This document shows positions 1 through 12,273 of a stretch of 64,000 nucleotides of DNA, piece after piece. The position numbers were made by a program, and so were the translations under genes. Source of the DNA: Aaosphaeria pasadenensis (Eukaryota; Ascomycota; Dothideomycetes; Pleosporales); contig JAKLMB010000005.1 of the NCBI GenBank assembly GCA_022813625.1, positions 558,001-622,000 on the forward strand, read 5' to 3'. The notes below the pieces were generated by a model. The model did no database searches. It was not told the origin of the DNA and was given only the letters and a program-made list of their open reading frames with translations. The first letter of the stretch is position 1. Each line of letters begins with the position of its first letter.

Positions 1-134
1 CTGGCGAAGAACAGTTCGGCCCATTGGCTCATGTCATCAAGAGAACGATTGGGGGCCAGATCGAGAATGGAATCAAGGCGTGGGCGGAAGACTTGAAGAA
101 ATATATGGAAAACCAACCAAGAGATCAGGATTGA
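1..134 (+). CDS. C-terminal end of an unidentified protein (partial)
   Basis: An open frame enters from the left edge (first full codon at position 3) and stops at TGA 132-134. It encodes about 43 residues, charged and likely helical (for example KAWAEDLKKYMENQ). No stop interrupts it and the composition looks coding. I do not recognise the family. The rest of the gene lies outside the window, so the call rests only on the open frame and residue composition. Confidence 0.5.
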   Translation, partial: GEEQFGPLAHVIKRTIGGQIENGIKAWAEDLKKYMENQPRDQD

Positions 135-425
135 GTGCGGGATGGGTTGGAATGCCTGCGCAATCGATCAAAGGGTGGAGAAGAGACCTACCCGCTCTAT
201 TGTGGATAGCCCAAGGTAGAATGGCCACACTCCATGCATTCGATTACGACGACATGATTCACTTGAACAAGGCCAAATCTTGAAAGCTGTGTTGGAATCG
301 CGAATTTGGGATCTCTTATTGTCAATAAAGAGTCTATAACCTCTTCACTATTGTCTTGCCAGCATAATGGTAGTGGACCTGGAAATAGCAATGAACATTA
401 CTCCACTTATAAAGTTCGTGTATAT

Positions 426-1277
426 TCAACCCCAAAAGCCTCCTTTAGCTTCTCTCTTGGCCCATGTGCGAAAGTCAATGCCTTTCTTACCGATCAAACT
501 CTCTAGATCATTCTTGAGCTTTGCCTCGCTGCCATCCCTAACCAGTGTTTCGAGATACGGCATTGCATTTGCGAACATTGGCTTGAGTCCAATGCTAGTG
601 TACTGTGCAACCATTTCATCGACGGATTTGGGCACATACACAATTTGCCTGCCTAGCACCGAGCTCAAGATCTCTGCCGCCTCACCATGATCCAATGCTT
701 CCGGTCCAAGGATCACGTAGTCTTTGTTTCCATATGGGATCTTTCCCAACAAAAAGCTGGATGCCGCTTCGGCGATGTCATCTACCGACACAAACGGGAC
801 TTTCCCATATTCAGCAGCGGTGTAGATGGTGGAATCGTTCTTGATGGACGGTTGGTGCTGCAACTCTGAGAAGTTCTCCATGAACCATGTCGGTCGCAGC
901 ACTGCGAACTCAACATTGGATTGTTCAAGATGACTCCAGATGCGCCCAGAAAACTGGCCTCCTTTGACCTGTGGAGTTCCGGAGAGGAGGACAAACTTCT
1001 TGACACCTTTTGCGATGGATAAGTCGATGAAAGGATTGACGAAGGGCGCAGGCTCAGGGGTCTCTGGTGCGACTAGATAGATCGCAGAGATGTCCGTAGC
1101 TGTATTGAATGGATTCTCGAAACTTTTGGCATCGTGCCAATCGAATTTGACACTGGGATAAGGGATTTCAGAAGCATCTCGGCGTGTAGCAACCAAGAAA
1201 GGAGTATTGCTTGCTTGAAGAATTTCAGCGAGACGCTTGGAGGTCTTGCCAGTGCTTCCAGTAATGAGAATGGTCAT
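426..1277 (-). CDS. NAD(P)-binding NmrA-like oxidoreductase, EasG/FgaFS type
   Basis: Intronless 283-residue protein, complete by family length. It starts with a Rossmann dinucleotide-binding loop (TILITGSTGKT, residues 2-12). The conserved blocks YLVAPE, KKFVLLSG, VLRPTWFMEN and DYVILGPEAL follow the order seen in agroclavine/festuclavine dehydrogenases of ergot alkaloid pathways and related NmrA-like reductases. The established family reaction is NAD(P)H-dependent reduction of an imine or similar group. No other alkaloid pathway gene (prenyltransferase, EasF, EasE) is visible here, so the substrate is unknown and it may simply be an orphan NmrA-like reductase. The next gene, 1.6 kb away, is on the opposite strand. 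Family sure, function unsure. Confidence 0.85.
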   Translation of the reverse strand: MTILITGSTGKTSKRLAEILQASNTPFLVATRRDASEIPYPSVKFDWHDAKSFENPFNTATDISAIYLVAPETPEPAPFVNPFIDLSIAKGVKKFVLLSGTPQVKGGQFSGRIWSHLEQSNVEFAVLRPTWFMENFSELQHQPSIKNDSTIYTAAEYGKVPFVSVDDIAEAASSFLLGKIPYGNKDYVILGPEALDHGEAAEILSSVLGRQIVYVPKSVDEMVAQYTSIGLKPMFANAMPYLETLVRDGSEAKLKNDLESLIGKKGIDFRTWAKREAKGGFWG

Positions 1278-2867
1278 CTTGCGAGAGATTGTTGATTGCT
1301 AAAGGTGGATATTGCATGCTATCCAGATCACCCCTTCACTGGCGATTTTGTATGTCCCATCTCCGGATTTGTTGCAATCTTTCTTCTCCGTCTCATGGAG
1401 TTAAATTCGTAGTTTACAAATCCAGTGAGATCAAAAGCCCAATCATCTGTACGGACGCCCAGTGCAGCAGCGTCAGACTTCTCTTTGGGACACTGCGAGC
1501 GCGAACATCCGGACATAAGTCTGACAGTGAAAGGAAAAGGATATCGTAACTATACGCCCCAATGGTTATCCGGACCTCTTTCGGATGCAGATTTGGTTGT
1601 CTGTGGTGTTGACATCATATTAGCTTACTAAATGTCAGACGAGGTGATGTACTCGCCGGATGCGCATTGAATCCGAGTTTCTCATCGTACTACTCGTACG
1701 ACGAGCACGTTTCGAAGCTATCATGAGATATTATTATCAGAGTAACATTTCTGTTCAAAATAAGGAAAATGCAGTGCTATTTGCTGTTGATTCAAGGCCA
1801 TCATAATATCCACACCATCGGAATCCATCTTGTATACACAGTACCTCAATCTGCTGCACGACTCAGCCATGCGAGGTCCTGTAGAATATCCGCTTATTAA
1901 AAACGAAGAAGCAGGGTCATTCAAAAGGGGACTGGTGGAGTATTTCGGTCGCTACACAAGCAGGCCTCTGTTTTGAGACTCTTCAGCTTCTCTCATTGGT
2001 CACTGTTTTGGATACATGGCTACACACTCCGACACTTTAATTAGTTGCGAATCCCTTTCATTTGCTCTTATCGATAGCACACAACTTCACAACTGTCACT
2101 CATGTGTACCAACGAGCCATGCCTACTCCAATCCAGGCAATGTACGACGGATTACACACTTTTATCGGTCAAGATGGCGAGGCATGATTCTAAAGCTCAG
2201 GCGGAATCTTTAACCGACCACATTGAAATGGTTCCTGCAACCTTTTGCCTCAAAGCGATCTCTAAACCTCTGCTACCATGGGCCTAAAACTATTACATTC
2301 AGAAACGATCTACAGTGCACAAGGTATGGGGTTGTATCATATATTAATTAATTCTTGAGAGCAAAAGGCGTTCGTCATTGAGCATACCCACTGCCATTCG
2401 CTAAAGGAAGCCCAAAGAACCACAATAATTTAAAGATGATGCCAAACCAAAGATCGCTTTTTAAAAGGCGATGTCAGTGATGTTTCGTCGAATTTGGCTT
2501 CCGTCAAAACAATAGATAGGTATTTGAATCGCTCCTTGCACGTGGAAAAGTAGCACCGCTGGTAGCACAAGAGTAGACACTTGATCTTGATGTGATTCTT
2601 GTATTCACTTTATTCACTTACTTGGCTAGAGCTGTATTACCACTCTCATGGGAACTCTTGTCCCTTGCGTTCCGAGAATCACTTCCAAGGCAACATCCAC
2701 ACTCGTCTTCACTGTTTCCTCCTTGGCACCGTCAACAGCTGTCCATATAAGCTCCACTGAACACATTCGTTACAGAACAAAACTTTCCAACACGAAACCG
2801 CACAACTTCCCAATTCAAAACTTCCGACTCAATTCTAACTTCATCGATCACTTCTACTATCGACAAG
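1278..2867. other. Intergenic region, no gene seen
   Basis: About 1.6 kb between the divergently arranged reductase and secreted-protein genes. It should hold both promoters. The short open frames here lack coding character, and I see no RNA gene or repeat. Confidence 0.5.
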
Positions 2868-3518
2868 ATGAGGCTTACGGCACTCTTCCTCGCTATCCTC
2901 TCGCCCACTCTTGCGCTCGCGCTTCCTACCGACCTGATTCGCCCTCAGGAATGGACCCCGGCAACCAATTCCACGGTGATTTGCGACAAAGCGTCCGACA
3001 AGATCATCTCGTTCTACGTTGGTCCGCAAAAGGAACCCGTTCTACAAGCTGCTTGCAAGGCTATGATGCCGGCCTGTGCTTTCCCCGAAACCGAAGAGCT
3101 GTGCCCAACCGTTCTGGACTGGAAGCTCGATGGACCCAAGAATAGCACTCAGTCCGTCAATGTCGAGGACGCGGAAACCAACAACAAGCTGAGTGGCTGG
3201 GAAGCGAAGTGTAAGTGTTCCCCTGCCGTAGTGATATTTGCCGGTTATCCAATCATCACTGGTAAACGTTTTGATTGTTCATGAATATCATATTAACGTA
3301 CATATTCAGTTTCCGTCACCCCTGCTTCCACCTATGGAGGTGCACTTGTTATGTGGTCCAAGGCAGACTGCCACGGCTACTTCAATCAACTCGTCTCGAA
3401 CACTGCACCCAACGGCTGCCTCACGCAAAAGGGATCGGGAACTGGTAGTCTCTGGGTCGGAGCCGCATCCTCACTGACAGGCACGGAATTCAAGATCGAG
3501 ATCGTGAGGCGCACCTAA
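2868..3518 (+). CDS. Small secreted cysteine-containing protein, unknown family
   Basis: Two exons, 2868-3210 and 3310-3518, with a 99-nt GTAAGT..CAG intron joined in phase 1, give 183 residues. Residues 1-19 (MRLTALFLAILSPTLALAL) form a signal peptide. Six cysteines remain in the mature part (ICD, AACK, PAC, LCP, DCH, NGC) and could make three disulfides. Two NST sequons allow N-glycosylation. I recognise no domain. Size, secretion signal and cysteines fit the broad class of fungal secreted proteins, which includes effectors and wall proteins, but nothing in the sequence fixes a role. Starting at 2868 places the signal peptide exactly at the N-terminus. Confidence 0.75.
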
Positions 3519-4386
3519 ACCTTCCGCCGGATACTTACTACAACTGCTGGGTTTAGTGATGGTTCTTTCTTTCTATCATAGCTTCTGTGGGGCACTCTTC
3601 CTGCAGGTCTGGTGAAGGAAATCGGTTATCTCGTTAACTAGCGGGCAGCATAACTTGGCCTTCTTGGTATTATGCATCAGAACTTCTTTGTTCTTGTATG
3701 ATAGTATCCAGGAGGGTTTACCAAGAACGGTTCGCCAACTTCCAATATATATCTTCGTCAATATCTAATCGTGCGACATGATGCTACTAACATAGTTACA
3801 CAAGTTACGTCAGTGTCTGTGGTCCCGCGCTGTAGGATTTCCCTACACCTGGGTAGGTACCAAAAGCCACATAACCTATAATCTGACTTGATCAATATTC
3901 GATAAAAACATCATAAGTTCCGTAGAAGATGAATGTCCTTGACTCATTTACAACAATTCGCATCTATCGCTTATTCGGGTATTGGTCGATGATGCAATAA
4001 TATATGATTACTTATCATAGCCATGATGCCGAGGGGCCGCACCCACGCTAATCCCATATAGGTACGGCATTGCATTGGTGCTTTTCGAATTGGGGAGGGA
4101 GAGTAGGGGCATTCAGATTGTTTGTGAGTACTTGAGTAATCGGTTAATACTACCGAGGCCGAAATGGAAGGTTTGCCTATGTTTAGTCGCATACGCCCTT
4201 CGTTTGGAGAACAGAGTTTCGAATGATTATGTCGAGTAGGATTCCGGTGACTTTAGGGGCACTGAAACTTGGTGTAATCATTTGATTACTGATAATATTC
4301 ATAGGGAATATCATCTATATCTTGGTAGCTCGAACCGCCCACTGATTGATTCATTCGGCGAATGTGAGGCACCTTCATGGCACAAA
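3519..4386. other. Intergenic region, no gene seen
   Basis: AT-rich spacer between two genes of the same strand. It contains only short random open frames and no RNA gene or clear repeat. Confidence 0.5.
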
Positions 4387-6235
4387 ATGGCAGCATTGGG
4401 GAACAACAATGATTTGGAAAGGCAATCTTTCGAGAAAACAGATAATGCCAATGATTTTACCGATGAAGACACAACACGTCCAGTGACCCCCGGTGCTGAA
4501 GATGGAATGAAGCTGGGTGTGCCTGAACCACCGCGGGATCAGAACGGACAGCCAGCGAATGTCAACGACTGGGATGGTCCACAGGATCCAGGGAACCCTT
4601 TGAACTGGAGCCTTTTGAGTCGCATATACCATGTAACATGTCCAGCGCTATTTGGGTTTGCCGTGTGAGTGCTCCAAATAATGCTATAAGTGAGAGAAAT
4701 TGAAACTGACATCATGAAGTACATTCGGTACTTCTGTCTACTCTCCCGCAGTATTTGACATCATGAAGGATTTCGACGTTTCGAGGACGGCGGCACTGAC
4801 TGGCCTTACTGTCTATACCCTTGGCCTTGGGTTTGGCCCTGTCTTATCAGCACCCATTTCCGAGTTGCACGGAAGAAAAATCGTGTACCTCGTTTCTTCA
4901 CCAATATGCATGCTGTTCACACTAGGCGCTGGGTTTTCCAAAAGCTTCGCGTCGTTCATTGTGTGTCGATTCTTTGCGGGATTGACTGGAAGTCCAGCAT
5001 TGGCAGTTGGTGCTGGATCAAGCGTAGATGTGGTCGCACCTCAACACAGAGCAGTGGCTTCTTCATTCTTTATCATGGCCCCATTCTTTGGACCATCAAT
5101 TGGGTAAGTTCGGTTAGAATGCTTCAGGTATGAATGCGCTGACTCGTCTCGTTACAGCCCGATTGTCGGTGGTTTTGTCGCGCAGTACAAAAGTTGGAGA
5201 TGGACACAATGGTGCATCATCTTCATCACTTTGGCAGTCTATCTGATGTCACTTCCAATGAAAGAGACATACAAGCCTATCATTCTGAAGAGAAGGGCAA
5301 GGAAGCAGGGTATCGCGGTACCTAAACCTGCGACTAACGAAATTGCGGTAATCTGGTCGATTCTGCTTCAGAATCTGGTAAAGCCGATGAGAATGCTGTT
5401 GATCGAGGTATGTTTAAGCAATATCTTACAAGTATCGTGAATTAGCTAACAAGTTTCATGATAGCCTGTTGTACTCTTTTTCTCATTGTACACCGCTTTC
5501 GCCTTCGGCATCCTTTTCCTCCTCTTCGCAGCCATTCCGTACACATTTCAAAGGCCGCCGTACAACTTTACCACATCCCAGAGTGGATTGGTGTTTATAG
5601 CCGTGGGAGTTGGCGTCGTACTGGCGTCCGTCACGAACCTTTTCATCGACAAATACATTTACCAGAAGATCCATCGAAGAACGGTAGCCGAGGGGAAATC
5701 CCATGTACCGCCAGAGCACAGGCTGTACTCTTCCATGATAGGAAGCATTGGTATCCCGATCGGCCTGTTCTGGTTCGCCTGGACGGCTGACAAAGGATAT
5801 CATTGGGCAATCCCTGTGGTTGCTACAATACCATTTGCGTGGGGAAATCTTTGTCTTTTTGTAAGCGCAACAAGATTCTGGACACCTCTCACTGAGACCA
5901 TGCACTGACATTCAAGATAAGATTTCAACTGCCATGTTCTCTATTGATACCTACGGTCCCCAACATGGTGCATCTGCCATAGCAGCCAACGGGATTGTCA
6001 GGTACACTTTGGGTGCCGTCTTCCCCCTCTTTACCATACAAAGTAAGCTTAAATACCACCTTGTAGCTCCGATGTAGTCTCGGCTGACATAGTGCTAGTG
6101 TATACCAATCTTGGCATAGGTTGGGCTACCAGTCTCCTCGGCTTCCTGTCTATTCTTATGCTGCCAATCCCCTTTGTCTTCTTCAAGTGGGGTCCAAAGA
6201 TCCGAGAACGCAGCTTTTATTCCCCTCTCAAATAA
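4387..6235 (+). CDS. MFS transporter, DHA1 drug/polyamine type
   Basis: Six exons (4387-4664, 4720-5103, 5158-5407, 5465-5860, 5922-6042, 6099-6235) join in phase with 54-61-nt introns to give 521 residues, the usual size for 12-helix fungal DHA1 carriers. The hydrophilic acidic N-terminus is followed by DPGNPLNWS just before the first membrane helix. A DHA1-type signature GPVLSAPISELHGRK lies near residues 130-145, followed by long hydrophobic segments. The C-terminal exon ends in a basic tail (KWGPKIRERSFYSPLK). Proteins of this type are proton antiporters of the plasma membrane that export drugs, polyamines or secondary metabolites; the substrate here cannot be read. An in-frame ATG at 4282 exists, but 4387 gives the N-terminus typical of the family. 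Confidence 0.92.
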
Positions 6236-7403
6236 GGCCACCGCTCTAAGACAGACTATCTCTAACATTAGGTCAAGAGAGGATTTTTCATTCCAGTTCA
6301 TTGCACAGAATGATATCAGTGGTATTGGCACATATGGGGTGCAGCAATCTAGATTCAGATTCTACCACTTCGACACCGGAGAGTTTTCATGTTTCGGAAA
6401 GGTCGGTGCTCAAAATTGGATCCATCTTTGATGCATAATAGTTCTTTTTAGATCGTCATGGAGATGCATCGAGGTCATTGGTGGATGGATTGATGCTTCA
6501 TCGCATTACGCTGCGAATTAAGGTTGTTAATACCAATTATAGATTTCAGTAGGCAGATATGCCGTTTATATTATATAAAAGACTCATATTTCAGATAGAC
6601 TATTGATTCCAAATTACAAATGTGTAGAAGTGAACGGCGACATAATCTGCTGTCACGAAATCAAAGAACCGTGGAAGCAGATGAATGGCCAAGGCACGAT
6701 GATTTCCAGATGTCCCTTTCAGCGCAATACTGGCCGATCTTCATTGCCTGTCATAGGTTCTGCCGTGTTCACAGCTATCCAAAGTCCGGTTGGGCCATTG
6801 TCGTGTCTTTTGGCATCTTGGCTCCCCCGCGGAATAATAGAGGCTGTGCATCTAGCCCTCTCCTAAAGAAGTTCAAGGCCAAGTGCGCTAGACGTCTCCA
6901 CGAAGCCTCCCCGACCCGTTTCGGACGAAGGATAGGAAAACATCACGACGCTAACCTCGATCTATCTCAAGATCTGTAACGGATACCAGCCCTTCCGCAC
7001 CAAGAAGTCTAGGCGATACTTCCTTGTTGGCGATCATGGCATGGCATCCTCTCTGTAGTACTCTAGCACAACGACGATATCGTCGACTGGTCAGACTTTT
7101 GGCCCATTTAGCGCGCGAATATGGGAGAAAACCCCCAAGAGAAATTGTGATTAGATCCAAGCCCATACGATGATCGTTGCTAGAATTTGCGGTACATCGA
7201 CGTAATCGCGGCTGGGTGACAAGCCGTATCTGTGGCGCAAAGAGTGAAGAATTAAATGGAATTTACATATAAATTAGGAAGAAAACCTCTCGGTTCTTGC
7301 AGAATTGCAACAACGTCCTGCCTTCAAGCCTTACAGAACATTCACTGAATTCCTTGCAACCACTTTTCCCTCGTCACAACCCGAAGATATTTCTGATCGC
7401 ATC
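6236..7403. other. Intergenic region, no gene seen; TATA-like site near its end
   Basis: About 1.2 kb. The longest open frame (6620-6979) has no coding character. A TATA-like CATATAAATT occurs at 7266-7275, about 130 nt before the start codon of the CHRD gene, and is a plausible promoter element. Confidence 0.45.
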
Positions 7404-8078
7404 ATGTATTTCTCTAGTACACTTCTCGTTTCTTTCTTGACAATCACTTCTGTGGTCGCCACACCCATTACTGGAAGATCTCCTCAACCTAGGGCTTCCC
7501 TTGAGGAGACCAAGAAGTATTGGGAGAACAAGGGCAAAGAACACCATGACGACAACAAGAAGGTGTTTTACTTTGATAAGGTCTTCGTTGTCAAGGCTAC
7601 CCCAGACCAGGTTCGCAATGGCACTACACCAGCCCCTGGCGAGCCAGGCGCAAAGGGTATTTACAAGCTCGGAATCAACAAAGAATACAACACCGTCTGC
7701 TACGTAAGAACTTCACCCTCTCTTGCTACACTATCCAATCCGTCGTTGGGCTTTATTGATTTTGAGTAGAACATTGTTCTGTCTGGGGTGACCGGTGAAT
7801 ACTCTTCACCTGCTGTTACAGCAACTCATCTTCATGAGGCCGCTCGAGGAGCATCTGGTCCACCACGTCTCGCATTTCAGAACCCTCAAGGTCCAGATGA
7901 TAAGCGTATCTCATGTGGTTGCCTCACAGGACCCTTCACCACTGGCATAGTCAACAATGGCGTGGACACTGGGGCCAATTTCCATGTCAGCCAGATTATC
8001 GACAATCCCGCAGGTTTCTTTGTTGATACTCACACCAAAAAGTACACTCTTGGTGCAGTCCGAGGTCAGTTGGAGTAG
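7404..8078 (+). CDS. Secreted CHRD-domain protein
   Basis: Exons 7404-7703 and 7770-8078 (66-nt intron, phase 0) give 202 residues. Residues 1-19 are a hydrophobic signal peptide (MYFSSTLLVSFLTITSVVA). The rest has the CHRD layout: FVVKATPDQVRNGTT, then a Gly-rich strand, CYNIVLSGVTGEYSSP, the hallmark ATHLHEAARGASGPP, and the closing TGANFHVSQI and NPAGFFVDTHT. CHRD domains occur in chordin and in bacterial and fungal secreted proteins. The enzymatic role, if any, is unknown. The ATG at 7404 was chosen over the upstream in-frame codon at 7305 because it puts the signal peptide at the N-terminus. Family call good, function unknown. Confidence 0.85.
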
Positions 8079-8553
8079 GTTGAGAAGGAAATGGTCAAAC
8101 CAATATGATAAGAGTAATCGATAATTTTCACGATCAAATTGGATCCCAGCGCATCCAGTTCGCCTTTTATATCTATGTACAATATCAATATGGAGGTCTT
8201 ATTTGCACTTCAAAAGTCACAATTCTATCACAATTTTATGATCATTGGAAAAAGAAAACAATTCTAGAACATGAGTATTTCCGTTATAGTTCTCTGGAAG
8301 ACACCCAATTAGCCCAAATTTAGAAAATACTCAGACTTCGACCATCTAGTATTGCTCTGTAACCTTCGCATTTGACCTAAAAGATGGCTTCGCGGAGATA
8401 AAATGGTGAGTGGTGTTTGCCCAAAACAGCAAGGGCTAGTCCGAAAGGAGGTAACTCACCGCTTCTAGCGCGCTTACAATCTTTAATTTCCTCGCGGCTT
8501 CATTCGTGCTATCGCTATCGCAGTCATCATCACTCTTCTTACACATCATCAAT
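8079..8553. other. Intergenic region, no gene seen
   Basis: AT-rich spacer carrying the 3' end of the CHRD gene and the promoter of the rhomboid gene. Nothing else is recognised. Confidence 0.45.
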
Positions 8554-9758
8554 ATGTCGCTTTTACGGCGTCTTGGCTCGACATCACAGCGGATACCGCT
8601 CTCATGTCGAGCGGTAAATGTGTCGCTGAACCATCGCGCCGCGCAGCGACTTCCCCGAAACTTTTTGACACGTTACAATCACCATGATCCACGGCAATAT
8701 GGACGTGGTTCGCCCCCTCCTCAATATAATACTGGTGCACCAAAACCTCCGTCACAGGGTCAATTAACTCAAGATGATATCCGTGTTGCAGCGGATCAAG
8801 TCTCAACGACATATACACAACAAGAGGCTATCAATATTCTCAGTCGCCTGCCACAGGTTCAAGTCCGCTACCTCAGACCATTTATCTGGGCCATTGCTGT
8901 TTCATCAGGCATATATGTCTTTCTAGCATATCGCGAAGCAATAGACAGCGTCAAGCCAAAGCCGTGGTCTGCGCCACAAATACAATGGCGAAGACGCGAA
9001 GCGATTCCCCCTCAAGAGTTAGTGGCGAATTACTGGAAGAATTTGGATCCAATTTCAAAGCTCAGTCATGGTATCATTGCTACGAACGCTGGTGTACATC
9101 TGACTAGCTTCCTTGTTCCAAGGTACTGGGAGATGCTATGGCACGCTCCGGCGTTAAATCTCAACTATTCCCTCTTTACATCGACGTTTGTTCATGGAGG
9201 ACCTTTCCATCTGTTCTTCAACATGTGGGCATGTTATAATTTCCTTCTTCCTACGGGATACTCGAAGCTGTTTGAGGGTAACCCTTACCACACCTTGTCC
9301 TTCTTTCTTTCTACCGGCATTCTCAGCGGATACGCGCAGCACTTGACCACAAGGTTTCAAGATCAAGCAAAGGTTCTCCGGTCAGGCGCTGTTCCTTCGG
9401 TCTGGATTCGATCCGGCGGAGCTAGCGGTGCACTTTTCGGCATCTTCGGTGTATTTTGCATGCAGTATCCCGACGCAGGCGTTGGCATTGTGTTCATTCC
9501 CATATCGATTGCTGCCGCAAACTTCTTGCCCATGGTAATGGCGTTCGATCTTTATGGTATGGTTCGCGGGTTTAGTAGCTTGAACCTGGGGCACGCCGTA
9601 AGTAGACTGGGTACTTGATTTTCGGACCAAAAGCTAATCAGTGACAGGCACATCTTTCCGGGGCATTGCTAGGTGTCGGATACTCGTATTTTGACGGGAA
9701 GAACCTGATATGGAAACCGCTCGTGCAATACTTCAGGAAGCGGATGCAGAACAAATAG
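8554..9758 (+). CDS. Mitochondrial rhomboid serine protease (Pcp1/PARL type)
   Basis: Exons 8554-9597 and 9648-9758 (50-nt intron, phase 0) give 384 residues. The first 40 residues are rich in Arg, Ser and Leu with few acids, as in a mitochondrial presequence. A first membrane helix near residues 108-125 (FIWAIAVSSGIYVFLAY) matches the extra N-terminal helix of Pcp1/PARL. The rhomboid core follows: VHGGPFHLFFNMWACYNF, the GASG box with the nucleophile Ser at about residue 291, and HAAHLSGALLG with the catalytic His at about 350. Family members sit in the mitochondrial inner membrane and cleave proteins such as cytochrome c peroxidase and the Mgm1 GTPase. An in-frame ATG 48 nt upstream is possible, but the one at 8554 gives the better presequence. 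Confidence 0.92.
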
Positions 9759-10031
9759 TCGGGGTGTCGTTGGATTGAATCGATGAACAAGGTGTAAATC
9801 TCCGGAATGTCGTTAAGATAGGCGCTCATGGCATGCTGCGCTCCTGTACAAATAGCTCGCAAAATAGTAATCTATCCAGATAGACTTTTAGTTCCTGCTA
9901 TTCCAGCGCCGAACCTGCGGCGTTGCGAGCTATGGGCCTTGAGAAGTGATATCAGCATGCCGTAACTGGATCGTTGGACTGGGTTTCGCTCCCTACAAAC
10001 CCATGCCCTCCCCACACGCTCAGCGTGCTCA

Positions 10032-10298
10032 CTAAAATGTCTTCACTCTCAAGACACTGAGAATTCTCTGGCGCGTCTTATTCTTGAGGCTGTTGGTTCG
10101 TCGTCGGACCAGAACGTCATCCAGGACCTTCTGGTTCCTCTCAAGGTGCAACGAATCCCTGATGGAACTCATGTCGATGCCCGAGTCCATGGGGGGAAAT
10201 TCTTCCTTCTCGCTCGACATGAACGAATCGCAGCGGTGCAGAAGTTGGGTCGGGAACGAATTAACTTTCTGAATGAGAGAGGCCTGCGAGGAAGACAT
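10032..10298 (-). CDS. Small basic protein, uncharacterised
   Basis: A single open frame of 88 codons starts at 10298 (MSSSQASLIQKV). It contains a Ser-rich N-terminus, an acidic middle (EKEEFPPMDSGIDM) and a basic C-terminal tail (VRRRTNSLKNKTRQR). Codon choice and residue composition look coding. A TATATAT stretch at 10355-10361 lies 57 nt upstream of the ATG, a suitable TATA position. The frame can also be extended to an ATG at 10334, but that is too close to the TATA. I recognise no domain. It could be spurious. Confidence 0.4.
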   Translation of the reverse strand: MSSSQASLIQKVNSFPTQLLHRCDSFMSSEKEEFPPMDSGIDMSSIRDSLHLERNQKVLDDVLVRRRTNSLKNKTRQRILSVLRVKTF

Positions 10299-12123
10299 TT
10301 TGCGATAGTGGTTTGAAGAGAAGAAACTCGGCATCGTGACGGATGTTTATGAAGTATATATGTGGAAGTCCGTATCGTGATGGGAAATTGATGGCCGATG
10401 GCGGAGGAATATTCCCTTCGGATAGAAATCCCCCTGATTCGGGCGAGGGTAGAATCCTGTAAGGTGAATTTTGTCGATGGGGAATATAGGATGGAGTATT
10501 TAGCGCTTCCAATGACGAAAGGGGCAAGAATCGTGCAAGAAAGTCACAATGTTGGATCTGAGAGCGAGATGTTATTTCATGAGGAAATAAATGTTTGCCG
10601 AGCGTGCTTAGTGTAGATTTTGTAATTGGAACCTCTTCAACACGATGTCGACTTTCGGACTTCATGAATAGTCGATAATTCTTAATACGTCTAATGGGCA
10701 TGACGTTTTGTAGGTATTTTTATCATATTTTGTTTGGTTACTGATTAAAATGTGTCTACGGAGGAAAGACCTCACGGATTGAGTGACGTTCGACAAGCAT
10801 CACTTAGGAAGATCAGATGAGCGTTGTTCGTCCATTTGATAGGAAGAATGTCATGACCCAAATAGGAAGTTCGAATTCGCATCGTGGGTATGCGGCAATA
10901 TGCGTTGAGGTACGGGAATGGTATGTAAGCAGTTGTGTCCAACGGAAGTTCTGGAAGACGCCTTCGTCGCCCGATGATTTACAGCTTGATGACGATCTCA
11001 ACGATCTAAAAGAGCAATGCATACTAGAAGGAACAGTGTGCTTTTTCATCGAAGTCGCTCCGTCGTAACTTAGTTTGCTCGTCTACTTGGTCATCTGCGC
11101 TAGATCTTTGGTCATCGCCTACACTTTGAAACAGCGACCGTTATGCGCATCCTTATAGCACCACAAAGATGCCTATCGGCACAAGATACTCGCTCACGAA
11201 CAGTGAGCTATAAGCCTGCGCCATCGGACTTGGGGGCTGGCGGAGATTTTACTGAAACGCTACGGATCACAGCCCCCAGATCCCACCACCAACTCCGTGA
11301 ACCACGTGATTCCTTGACACGCCGCGAACAACAGTAGGATCGAAGGATTCATGCATCGCGCGGGATGCCTTGGGTCCGAGGGGAATGTTGGTCATATAGG
11401 TACACCGTGGTGCACGATTAGTTCGCTGATTTCGCCTCGCTGGATTTTAGTTATCATCTTTTATTTGAGCCGAGTCGCAGTCGCGGCTGTGTCCTCAATG
11501 CAACTTTTGAGATCATAAGATCTCGTCCTGTCATTATTCAATTTACAGTCTTTACATATTGACTCATTCCTGTTTTTTTTGAAGTCACGTACATACTCAC
11601 CAGATACTTCCAACACCTTGGTTCAATACCCCAACCAATATGCGCTTGTTCACGTTCCTTTGGGAACCAACCACATCGCGTCCAGCGACTCCAGCCACAT
11701 CATCACGAACGTCACCCATTTGTTCGCCGACTTTTCCTCCAGCCCCAATATTTCCTACCGCCGACCTGGAAGCGACCCAAAATGTGCATTACCAAACCTT
11801 TGCTCTTCCAACGTACCCTGGCCATGCCTACACTCAGCCTGGCCTTGTAATTCACAAGAGACTTGGTACTGAAAGAGGGCGATTGGCTTCATATCAAGGA
11901 CGGATATGAGACAACAACATTCATTCCATCTCAAGGAATTGTGGTTCCAATTTGAAGTAGCGGTTTTCGCTTCTAGTCCCATATTGTCTTCATCAATAAG
12001 TGCTCCCCTTGGAAAAATCGAATCTCAACATACCGAAGCCACTGGTACGGTGAATTGGTAACCAAGTAATGGGGGAAGGCTTTCCATCAAAATGCATATA
12101 AAAGAGATTTTCAACTGCTCACA
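10299..12123. other. Gene-poor stretch, no convincing gene
   Basis: An 83-codon plus-strand frame at 10817-11068 and a 146-codon minus-strand frame at 10261-10701 exist, but neither has a clear coding signature. The second overlaps the probable promoter of the small gene at 10032-10298. No tRNA, repeat or other element is recognised. Confidence 0.4.
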
Positions 12124-12273
12124 ATGCCTCTCATCTTTACCTCCAAATCAAATCAAATCAAGACAATTGAGTTCAATCTCGCAGAGAAGAGAAGCATCGC
12201 CAAATCAGCCAGGCTGAAATCCATCAAACTCAAGAACACGAAAGGCGCTACCATTCAACCATAACAAACAACA

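Noticed and set aside
10261..10701. 146-codon minus-strand open frame
   Set aside because: It overlaps the likely TATA and leader of the small gene at 10032-10298, and its composition does not look coding.
10817..11068. 83-codon plus-strand open frame
   Set aside because: Isolated, with no splice partners, promoter element or recognisable motif. It cannot be supported from sequence alone.
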